Of a DNA stretch of 6,328 nt, positions 1 through 4,608 are shown in pieces. The translations under genes and the position numbers were made by a program. Location of the stretch: assembly GCA_019689695.1 (NCBI GenBank), contig JADGHA010000261.1:1-6328 (forward strand), in the 5' to 3' direction. Within the stretch, counting starts at the first letter, position 1; the number at the start of each line of letters is the position of its first letter. The notes under the pieces are model-generated. The model was not told the DNA's origin. It did no database searches and saw only the letters and a program-made list of their open reading frames with translations. This DNA is from Micromonosporaceae bacterium (GTDB lineage: Bacteria > Actinomycetota > Actinomycetes > Mycobacteriales > Micromonosporaceae).

Positions 1-689
1 GTCCGGTCCCGCCACGGCGCCAACCCGCCCCTGGCCAGGTGGTCAGCTCCGGTGCGCCGTCCCGTAACGCGCCCTGCCCCTGCGGCTCGGGCAAGAAGTA
101 CAAGCGCTGCCACGGCGCGCCGGGTGACATCGGTGAAGGCGGTGCACAGCCAGGCGTCGCGGCGCCGCTCGAGCCGGAACGCGACGGCCCAGCTGCGGCC
201 GGCCTGGCTGAGCACGGCCGTCGCTTCGGCGGCACCCGGCCGCGGCTCGCACACGTACACCCGGCGCCGGGCGACCGCGCTCGGCCGCCTGCCCGGCGGT
301 GCGCCGGGCTGAGGGACGCGCGGCACCCGCGTGGTCCGCCGCGCCACGGCCGCCACGTGCTCCATGATCGTCTGCGCCTCCTCCGGCACGGACAGCGGGC
401 GGACGTGCGACGCCGGCCGGTATCCGTTGAGGATCTCCTGACACCGATCGAGGAAGCGCAGCGTGGCGTGCCACGCGGCCGGCGAGGCGCCGGCGGTGGC
501 CCTGGCCGTGCCGCCGGGCGGCGGCTCGGCACGCGGCGCGGCGGCACGTTCCGGCGGCGGGTTGCGCCACTGCAGGGTCAGCTGGGCGCCGGCGTCCGGG
601 GGCAGTGGAAACGATCCGGGTGGGAGCTGGTCGTCGAAGGGTGGCTCCAGCGGGGGCGCGGGAACCAACCGAACCCCGGGCGTACGCAT
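1..689 (-). CDS. Rv3235-family protein (DUF6459), 3' end unresolved
   Basis: This is a reverse-strand gene starting at ATG 689, behind a strong GGGGAGG ribosome-binding site 4 nt upstream. The N-terminal part, about residues 1-70, is Pro/Ala/Gly-rich and probably disordered. It is followed by a conserved domain at about 71-190: an alpha-helical stretch around AAWHATLRFLDRCQEILNGY (71-90), a conserved RPLS turn, and a C-terminal beta-rich part with RRVYVCEPR, AGRSWAVAFRLE and a terminal W-L-C-T strand. This is the layout of actinobacterial Rv3235-like proteins, small proteins of unknown function coded near secA; in Mycobacterium tuberculosis the Rv3235 gene also faces secA1. Third-position G+C stays high to about residue 190, then falls to 12 of 24 codons while the frame runs open to the left edge. 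Real coding therefore probably ends near 120. A one-base shift around 122-124 would bring the reverse stop at 43-45 into frame. No enzymatic motif is visible, and the function is unknown. Confidence 0.75.
   Translation of the reverse strand, partial: MRTPGVRLVPAPPLEPPFDDQLPPGSFPLPPDAGAQLTLQWRNPPPERAAAPRAEPPPGGTARATAGASPAAWHATLRFLDRCQEILNGYRPASHVRPLSVPEEAQTIMEHVAAVARRTTRVPRVPQPGAPPGRRPSAVARRRVYVCEPRPGAAEATAVLSQAGRSWAVAFRLERRRDAWLCTAFTDVTRRAVAALVLLARAAGAGRVTGRRTGADHLARGGLAPWRDR
3..127 (+). CDS. secA: C-terminal end of SecA (partial; SEC-C zinc motif)
   Basis: This is the 3' end of a gene entering from the left edge. The frame encodes a short flexible linker, then APCPCGSGKKYKRCHGAP, a textbook SEC-C motif (C-x-C-x-S-G-x8-C-H) whose three Cys and one His bind zinc. 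In SecA, the ATPase motor of the Sec secretion pathway, this motif is the extreme C-terminus and contacts SecB or the ribosome. The homologous ends I know stop within a few residues of CHGAP. Here the frame has no stop there and stays open to 812. Codon usage changes exactly at this point: between 39 and 122 only 2 of 28 codons end in A or T, against about one third of the next 29. True coding therefore seems to end near 122-127, and one missing G in the GGG at 122-124 would put TGA in frame. A different SEC-C protein is possible, but the convergent Rv3235-family neighbour fits the actinobacterial secA locus. Confidence 0.62.
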
Positions 690-742
690 GCGGCCTCCCC
701 AGAACCTTGCGTTTGCCTTCGTTTGCTTCCGGTCGGCCCAGA

Positions 743-772
743 ATACTTCCAACCATCTATTCCAGCCGTCAA
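743..772 (-). promoter_or_regulatory. Possible promoter of the DUF6459 gene
   Basis: On the reverse strand, TTGACG (772-767) is followed after 18 nt by AAGTAT (748-743). This resembles the -35 and -10 boxes of a housekeeping actinobacterial sigma factor. TATTCT at 745-740 is an alternative -10 but leaves a 21-nt spacer. Transcription would start around 735 and give a leader of about 45 nt before the ATG at 689. The assignment rests on pattern only. Confidence 0.35.
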
Positions 773-781
773 CCCCTGTTC

Positions 782-860
782 TCCGCGATCGAGGAGTCGT
801 GGTGACCGATAAAGACGACATATCGCCCTATTTCAGGGGCGACGACTCCTCGATCGCGGA
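782..860. repeat. 19-bp perfect inverted repeat with 41-bp spacer
   Basis: The arm TCCGCGATCGAGGAGTCGT (782-800) is repeated exactly in reverse complement at 842-860. The 41-bp spacer is AT-richer than its surroundings and holds two smaller dyads: CGATA/TATCG (807-811 and 821-825) and CGCCC/GGGCG (824-828 and 837-841). In RNA this would fold as a long stem with a structured loop. It sits 12 nt after the stop of the small helix-turn-helix gene and upstream of the next same-strand gene, so a transcription terminator or attenuator between them is the simplest reading. No U-tract follows the stem on the reverse strand. A protein-binding site or a small mobile remnant is also possible; no target-site duplication is visible. 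Confidence 0.7.
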
Positions 861-871
861 AGAGAGGAAGG

Positions 872-1087
872 TCAGTCGGTGAGAGGGTTCTCCTGCACCC
901 AGGCGGCGGTCTCGGCGTACTTGGCGGCGATGTACTCCTCGAGCTTCGCGCGCTCGACCCGCCACTGGCCCCGGCCACCGATCTTGATCGCCGGCAGCTC
1001 GCCGCTGCGCACCATGTGGTAGACCTGCGAGTCCGAGACGTTCAGCTCGGCGGCGACGTCGGACAGCAGCAGGAACCTCGGCTCCAC
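872..1087 (-). CDS. Small excisionase/MerR-type helix-turn-helix DNA-binding protein
   Basis: A 71-residue protein that is essentially a single winged helix-turn-helix domain of the excisionase (MerR-like) type. Residues 6-30 form the two-helix unit (LLLSDVAAELNVSDSQVYHM followed by VRSGELPAIKI). The wing, GGRGQWRVER (37-46), is typical of this family, and a C-terminal helix LEEYIAAKYAETAAWVQ (49-65) ends the protein. Such proteins bind DNA in the nucleus-free cytoplasm as transcription regulators or architectural factors; near-identical stand-alone versions are, to my knowledge, widespread in actinobacteria. The GTG at 1087 was chosen because the recognisable protein begins there and AAGG lies just upstream. 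An upstream extension would run through the end of the Lrp-type gene in another frame. The start is 4 nt after that gene's stop, so the two are probably co-transcribed and translationally coupled. It is not a phage excisionase in this context, because no integrase is nearby. Its target is unknown. Confidence 0.85.
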   Translation of the reverse strand: MEPRFLLLSDVAAELNVSDSQVYHMVRSGELPAIKIGGRGQWRVERAKLEEYIAAKYAETAAWVQENPLTD

Positions 1088-1091
1088 AGCC

Positions 1092-1613
1092 TTAGTTTGC
1101 CACCGATCGCTTCCGGGAGCCTCTGGTGAGGCGTCCCGCCGGCTCCGATCCGCCCAGCGCCTGCCGGCCCAGATCCCGCCCGGGCAGCGGGCTGGAGTAG
1201 ACGACGCTGGTGGTGACCGCACCGAGCCCGGCGATCCGGCCGGTCACCTCCTCCAGGTGGCGCATGCCGCGGGCGACCACCTTGAGCACGAAGCAGTCCT
1301 CTCCGGTGACGTGGTGCGCCTCCACGATCTCCGGCGTGCTCTCCAGCAGGGCGTGGAACGGCCGGTAGTTGCCGGTCGGATAGCGCAGCCGGACCAGCGC
1401 CAGGATGCCGAGACCGACCCCGGCCGGATCGACCTCCGCCCGGTATCCGGTGATCACACCGGTCTCCTCCAGCCGGCGCACCCGTTCGGTGACCGCGCTC
1501 GGGGACATCGCGACCCGGCGGGCGAGCTCGGCGAAGCTGATCCTCGCGTCACGCTGCAATATGCCGAGGATCTGCCAGTCAGTCGCGTCCAACTCCGGGG
1601 ATTGGTCGGCCAT
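1092..1613 (-). CDS. Lrp/AsnC-family transcriptional regulator
   Basis: A 173-residue regulator with both family domains. The N-terminal winged helix-turn-helix spans about residues 8-58: LDATDWQILGILQRDARISF, then AELARRVAMSPSAVTERVRR as the helix-turn-helix, then the LEETGVITGY wing. The C-terminal RAM/ligand domain is at about 65-142, with the strand LGILALVRLRY and the characteristic HVTGEDCFVLKV effector-site region. Family members form dimers or octamers that sense amino acids or related small molecules and regulate neighbouring genes and often themselves. After the RAM domain there is an unusual 30-residue tail rich in Arg, Gly and Ser. I chose ATG 1613 because the Lrp domain starts immediately after it. 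There is no Shine-Dalgarno; TACTTT lies 6 nt upstream (1625-1620), consistent with leaderless translation. It is divergent from the rhodanese gene, a likely target, and is followed 4 nt later by the small helix-turn-helix gene. The effector cannot be read from sequence. Confidence 0.92.
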   Translation of the reverse strand: MADQSPELDATDWQILGILQRDARISFAELARRVAMSPSAVTERVRRLEETGVITGYRAEVDPAGVGLGILALVRLRYPTGNYRPFHALLESTPEIVEAHHVTGEDCFVLKVVARGMRHLEEVTGRIAGLGAVTTSVVYSSPLPGRDLGRQALGGSEPAGRLTRGSRKRSVAN

Positions 1614-1675
1614 CTGGTGAAAGTACCGTGGATTGTGCCTCCAGGCATGGGTCGTTCGCCCGTACCGTCGTGGCC
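1614..1675. promoter_or_regulatory. Divergent Lrp/rhodanese promoter region with central dyad
   Basis: This 62-bp gap separates two divergent start codons. A dyad, TGCCT-CC-AGGCA (1636-1647), lies near its centre. TACTTT (1625-1620, reverse) sits 6 nt before the Lrp ATG, and TACCGT (1663-1668, forward) sits 7 nt before the rhodanese ATG. Both fit the TANNNT -10 pattern at the spacing expected for leaderless mRNAs, and neither start has a Shine-Dalgarno. The dyad would then fall at or near the -35 position of both promoters. An autoregulatory operator for the Lrp-type protein is inferred, not shown. Confidence 0.45.
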
Positions 1676-2095
1676 ATGACCGACGCGATCGCCTTCTTCG
1701 CCGCCAAGCTCGCCCTCCAGACCGACGTCTCCGACGTGCACGCGGCCCTGGACACGCGGGATTTCGTCCTCGTCGACTCACGCGGGACCGCAGCCTGGGA
1801 GCAGGGGCACATTCCCGGCGCGATCCACCTGCCCACCGCGGAGATTCCGGCGCGGGCCACCGGCCTGCTCGATCCGGCCGTTCCGGTCGTGACGTACTGC
1901 TGGGGGCCGGGCTGCAACGGCGCGACCAAGGCGGCGCTCGCGCTCGCCCGCCTCGGCTACCAGGTCAAGGAGATGATCGGCGGGATCGAGTACTGGATCC
2001 GGGAGGGCTTCCCCGTCCAGACCGCGACCGGCACCCGGACCCGACCGGCCGACCCGCTCACCGCGCCGGTCATCCGGCCAGGCTGCGACTGCTGA
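1676..2095 (+). CDS. Single-domain rhodanese (sulfurtransferase-like) protein
   Basis: A 139-residue protein with one rhodanese domain, and no signal peptide, so probably cytoplasmic. Recognisable elements in order are an N-terminal helix (about 5-27), FVLVDSR (30-36, the CH2A motif), WEQGHIPGAIHLP (41-53, the CH2B-like motif), VVTYCWGPGCNGATKAA (71-87, the active-site loop) and KEMIGGIEYWIREGFPV (98-114). Rhodaneses carry sulfane sulfur as a persulfide on the loop cysteine. Here the loop has Cys75 and a second Cys80 and is longer than the common CxxGxR form, so which cysteine is catalytic is uncertain. The protein ends in Cys-Asp-Cys (137-139), possibly a redox or metal-binding tail. ATG 1676 is preferred over the upstream in-frame ATG at 1628, because the family-like sequence starts here and a TACCGT box precedes it. 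The gene is divergent from the Lrp-type regulator, which may control it, and its last 26 bp overlap the end of the convergent dehydrogenase gene. The physiological substrate is unknown. Confidence 0.88.
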   Translation: MTDAIAFFAAKLALQTDVSDVHAALDTRDFVLVDSRGTAAWEQGHIPGAIHLPTAEIPARATGLLDPAVPVVTYCWGPGCNGATKAALALARLGYQVKEMIGGIEYWIREGFPVQTATGTRTRPADPLTAPVIRPGCDC

Positions 2096-2855
2096 GGATG
2101 CGGTCGGTCGCCTCGCGCAGCCGGCGCCGCACCTGTGGGTCGTACGCCTGCGGAATGGCCCGCGCCTGCGCGGTGCCGTCGAAGAAGTGTCCGGTGCCGA
2201 CGTCCTCGACGATCAGCCGGAGGGTGGCGGCGGCGCCCTGCTCCACGGTGGAGACCGGTGACACGCCTGCCTCGTGGACCATGGCTGTGTCCATGAACGT
2301 CGCCGGGTGCAGGCTGTTCACCGTGACGCCCTCGCCGCGCAGCTGTTCGGCGAGGTCGAAGCTGTACGCCACGAGCGCCAGCTTGCTACGCCGGTAGGCG
2401 AGCACACCGTCGTAGCCGGTGTCCATCTCCAGGTCGTCGAAGTCGATCGGTGCCTGGCCGAGCGAGGCGACGTTCACGATCCGGGCGGGCGCCGACCGGC
2501 GCAGCAGGGGCAGCAGCAGCCGGGTCAGCAGCACCGGCGCCAGGTAGTTGACCGCGAACCGCAGCTCGTGGCCGTCCCGGCTCAGCCGTCGGCCGGCACC
2601 CGGGGCGCCGAAACCCACACCGGCGTTGTTCACCAGGACGTCGAGCCGGTCGTTCTCCGCGCGTACCCGCTCGGCGAGGGAGCGTACCTCGGCGAGCGAG
2701 GCGAGGTCGGCGACGTAGCCGCGGCCGGCTCCGGCGACCTGCGCCACCCGGGCCGGGTCGCGGCCGTGGACGAGGACGGTGTGCCCGGCTCGGGACAGCT
2801 GTTCGGCCAGGTGCCGGCCGAGGCCGGAGGTGGCCCCGGTAACCAGGATGCGCAT
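2070..2855 (-). CDS. Short-chain dehydrogenase/reductase (SDR family oxidoreductase)
   Basis: A 261-residue classical SDR of normal length. MRILVTGATSGLG opens directly with the Rossmann beta-strand and the TGxxxGxG cofactor loop (residues 6-13). HGRDPAR (30-36), with Arg32 after beta-2, suggests NADP(H) preference. The NNAG motif is at 76-79, the catalytic-tetrad Asn in AVNYLAP is Asn103, the catalytic Ser is Ser131 (IVNVASLGQ), and the YxxxK pair is Tyr154 and Lys158. The conserved region after the active site (SLHPATFMDT, 181-190) is present. All catalytic residues are intact, so an active NAD(P)-dependent oxidoreductase on a carbonyl or alcohol is expected; the substrate cannot be predicted. 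The layout resembles the retinol dehydrogenase/WW-domain oxidoreductase-like subgroup. ATG 2855 was chosen because the fold begins at once. No good Shine-Dalgarno precedes it (GTGGATGG only). The 3' end overlaps the rhodanese gene by 26 bp, tail to tail, and the gene diverges from the DUF6912-like gene. Confidence 0.92.
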   Translation of the reverse strand: MRILVTGATSGLGRHLAEQLSRAGHTVLVHGRDPARVAQVAGAGRGYVADLASLAEVRSLAERVRAENDRLDVLVNNAGVGFGAPGAGRRLSRDGHELRFAVNYLAPVLLTRLLLPLLRRSAPARIVNVASLGQAPIDFDDLEMDTGYDGVLAYRRSKLALVAYSFDLAEQLRGEGVTVNSLHPATFMDTAMVHEAGVSPVSTVEQGAAATLRLIVEDVGTGHFFDGTAQARAIPQAYDPQVRRRLREATDRILSSRSLAG

Positions 2856-2935
2856 CCATCCACGATGCCTCGCCGGGCGAACGGGGGCACCCACCGACGG
2901 GTACGCTTCCTGCCAGAACGGGCGGAGGGCATGCG

Positions 2936-3442
2936 GTGGACGAGCAAGTAATCCGGGTCTACGTGCCCGCCACGCTGCCTTTGCTCACGAACCTGCGCAA
3001 GCAGCGGGAGCTCAGTCCGGCTCCGCTGTTCGCCCACGCGGTCACACCGGCGTTGCGGGAGTGGTATGCCGAGGGCGACGAGGAGGAGCTGGAGTACGTG
3101 GCGTTCACCCGGGCCGCGCAGGCCGCGCTGCGGCTGCTGCGCTACGACCCGGCGGCTCCGCGCCGGCGGGTGGTGGTCTCGGCGGACGTGCCGGCGGGCG
3201 AGGTCCGGCAGGAGGATGCGGAGCTCGGCTCCAGCGTGGTCCGGCTGGTCGCGCCGGTGCCGCTCGCCGCGGTCGCCGCGATCCACGTGGACGCGCCCGA
3301 GGCGGAGCCGGACGTGGCGGCCGCGGCCGAGGTGATCGAGCAGGCGCTGGTCGGCGACCCGGACGCCCAGTTCACCGTGGACAGTGCCGAGGACCACGCG
3401 CTGGCTTGGTACGACGTCTCGGAGCTGGACTCGCTCACCTAG
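2936..3442 (+). CDS. Conserved hypothetical protein, DUF6912-like
   Basis: A 168-residue protein beginning with a beta-strand, VIRVYVPATLPLL (5-17), as in actinobacterial proteins of the DUF6912 type, which usually start close to RVYVP. Further recognisable blocks are FAHAVTPALREWYAEGDEEE (32-51), ELEYVAFTRAAQAALRLL (51-68), RRRVVVSADVPAGEV (76-90) and the C-terminal DHALAWYDVSELDSL (153-167). It has no membrane segment or signal peptide and is acidic and probably cytoplasmic. The function is unknown; I recognise the family by overall look, not by a catalytic motif. GTG 2936 was chosen because GGAGGG (2924-2929) lies 6 nt upstream. An ATG at 2931 is out of frame and stops after six codons. 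The last 8 bp overlap the end of the convergent membrane-protein gene (TCACCTAG serves both stops). Confidence 0.75.
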   Translation: MDEQVIRVYVPATLPLLTNLRKQRELSPAPLFAHAVTPALREWYAEGDEEELEYVAFTRAAQAALRLLRYDPAAPRRRVVVSADVPAGEVRQEDAELGSSVVRLVAPVPLAAVAAIHVDAPEAEPDVAAAAEVIEQALVGDPDAQFTVDSAEDHALAWYDVSELDSLT

Positions 3443-4481
3443 TCGGCGCCGGGTCCGGGCCGCCGGCGGCCCGGATGTGCTGGCCGGGCTGGTCCTGCGC
3501 GGGCTCGGCCGCCCCGGTCGGGTCCGCCGCTTCGGCCGGCTTGAGCGTGCGGCCGAACAGGACAAGGGCGACGATCGCCCCGACGAAGATGATCACCAGG
3601 GCCCGGTTGATCCGGGCCGTGTTGAGGTAGTCCAGGTACGCGCCGTCGGCCTCGCTGACCCGGCCGGCCGCCCGCAGCAGGCCGGCGCCGCCGAGCCGGG
3701 TGGCCAGTTCGGTGGCGGCGGCCAGCAGGCCGCCGAGTGAGCCGGCGAGCAGGTACGCCGGCCACCTGGGCGGGGCGGTCGCGCCCCGCTGGCGGCGCAG
3801 GTAGGCGTAGCCGAGGACGCCGGTCACCAGGCCGGACAGCACCGAGATGGTCAGCGCCAGCCAGTGGTTCGCGGTGACTCGCGACGCGGCGGAGTCCCGC
3901 GCCCCGTACAGCTGGGACAGGTCGTGGGAGAACTTGTTGAGCAGGAGGGTGACCGCGAAGATGCCCAGCGCGCCGGAGAGCCCGGCAGCCACCGCCCGGG
4001 CCCAGGGCAGCGCGGCGAGCGCGCCACCGGCGACGGCGACCGCGCCGACGGTCACCGCGACCGCCGTGGCCGACGGCAGCTTGTCGTAACCGAGGGCGAC
4101 CAGGGTGGCCACGGCGGCGCCGAGGAGCAGGCCGCAGCCGCCAGCGGTCGCCAGCCGCGCCGGCCAGCCGACCGGGACCTCCCGCATATCTGATCCGCCG
4201 CGGCCCCGCCGCGCGGCGAGCAGATTGACCGCGCACAGGCCCACCGCGGCCGCGGCGACCAGCACCGCGGAGACGACCCCCGGCAGCGCCTGTGCGGCGA
4301 ACACAACGGTGAAGTCGTCGCGGTTCACCGCCCAGCCCACGGTGCCCTCGGTGGTCCACAGCATGGCCGCGAGCCAGGCGGCCGCGAGCAGCGCGAGGAC
4401 GCCCGCCCCGGGCACGAGGGGACGCCGTACCGCGGCCGGAGCCGCCGGGGCCTGGTCGGCGGTCGGCGGGTGGTCCGTCAC
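3435..4481 (-). CDS. Polytopic integral membrane protein of unknown function
   Basis: A 348-residue protein with about eight hydrophobic segments, at roughly 25-42, 62-89, 108-130, 138-158, 161-183, 205-228, 241-265 and 292-311. The N-terminus is hydrophilic and Pro/Ala-rich (1-22). The cytoplasmic-looking tail (312-348) is rich in Pro, Ala and Gly. Loops include a conserved-looking WTTEGTVGWAVNRDDFTVVF (42-61) and LLNKFSHDLSQLYGARDSA (180-198). I recognise no transporter or enzyme signature, so the function is open. GTG 4481 is preferred because GGGGAGG lies 4 nt upstream and a TACCCT box (4538-4533) would give a leader of about 45 nt. The in-frame ATG 4523 would add 14 mostly basic residues but has no Shine-Dalgarno and lies very close to that box. 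The gene diverges from the P5C dehydrogenase gene and ends 8 bp inside the convergent DUF6912-like gene. Confidence 0.82.
   Translation of the reverse strand: MTDHPPTADQAPAAPAAVRRPLVPGAGVLALLAAAWLAAMLWTTEGTVGWAVNRDDFTVVFAAQALPGVVSAVLVAAAAVGLCAVNLLAARRGRGGSDMREVPVGWPARLATAGGCGLLLGAAVATLVALGYDKLPSATAVAVTVGAVAVAGGALAALPWARAVAAGLSGALGIFAVTLLLNKFSHDLSQLYGARDSAASRVTANHWLALTISVLSGLVTGVLGYAYLRRQRGATAPPRWPAYLLAGSLGGLLAAATELATRLGGAGLLRAAGRVSEADGAYLDYLNTARINRALVIIFVGAIVALVLFGRTLKPAEAADPTGAAEPAQDQPGQHIRAAGGPDPAPTR
3454..3475. terminator. Perfect 22-bp palindrome after the DUF6912-like gene
   Basis: TCCGGGCCGCC (3454-3464) is followed directly by its reverse complement (3465-3475). It lies 12 nt after the DUF6912-like stop and would form a very stable GC hairpin of about 9 bp with a 4-nt loop in the forward transcript. 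No U-tract follows, as is common for GC-rich actinobacterial terminators. On the other strand it lies inside the last codons of the membrane-protein gene, coding the Ala-Gly-Gly-Pro-rich tail. Terminator function is inferred from position. Confidence 0.5.
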
Positions 4482-4532
4482 CCGGCCTCCCCGTCGCCGC
4501 TGCGGCCGTCGCTGCTTCGCCATCGGTTGTTC

Positions 4533-4538
4533 AGGGTA
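4533..4538 (-). promoter_or_regulatory. Possible -10 box for the membrane-protein gene
   Basis: TACCCT on the reverse strand (4538-4533) matches the TANNNT pattern. A start a few nt downstream would leave about 45 nt of leader before the GTG at 4481 and its GGGGAGG site. No clear -35 is seen. Confidence 0.3.
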
Positions 4539-4550
4539 CGCGCACCGCAG

Positions 4551-4580
4551 CTGACCGTGCCCGGCCGCCCGTGCGAGGAT
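4551..4580 (+). promoter_or_regulatory. Possible promoter of the P5C dehydrogenase gene
   Basis: CTGACC (4551-4556) and GAGGAT (4575-4580) are separated by 18 nt and resemble actinobacterial -35 and -10 boxes. This would give a leader of about 22 nt that contains the palindrome AACGATCGTT (4587-4596) just before the GAGGAG ribosome-binding site (4597-4602). The match is weak to moderate. Confidence 0.35.
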
Positions 4581-4586
4581 GAGCTG

Positions 4587-4596
4587 AACGATCGTT
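4587..4596. repeat. 10-bp perfect palindrome in the P5C dehydrogenase leader
   Basis: AACGATCGTT is self-complementary and directly abuts the GAGGAG ribosome-binding site. It could be an operator near the transcription start or, in RNA, a weak structure. A chance occurrence is possible for a site this short. Confidence 0.35.
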
Positions 4597-4608
4597 GAGG
4601 AGTAGGTG

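Noticed and set aside
43..756. A 237-codon reverse open frame over the DUF6459 gene
   Set aside because: It is one frame off the recognisable family and is low-complexity Arg/Ala. Only its last part, after about 122, may be real if a base is missing there.
128..812. Forward open frame continuing from the SEC-C motif
   Set aside because: It is antisense to the DUF6459 gene, is Arg/Gly/Pro-rich with no recognisable domain, and loses the high third-position G+C seen before 122.
782..860. Inverted repeat as an insertion-sequence remnant or CRISPR unit
   Set aside because: There is a single inverted pair, no direct repeats, no transposase fragment and no target-site duplication, so neither label is supported.
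1633..2397. Forward 254-codon frame over the rhodanese and reductase genes
   Set aside because: Arg/Ala-rich out-of-frame reading of the rhodanese that then runs antisense to the reductase. No domain is recognisable.
2779..3630. Forward 283-codon frame across the DUF6912-like gene
   Set aside because: It is a Gly/Arg/Ala-rich shadow of the gene starting at 2936, which has a good ribosome-binding site and a protein-like sequence.
4482..4523. Upstream ATG start (MAKQ...) for the membrane protein
   Set aside because: It has no Shine-Dalgarno and lies very close to a likely -10 box, whereas GTG 4481 has GGGGAGG at good spacing. It cannot be fully excluded if translation is leaderless.
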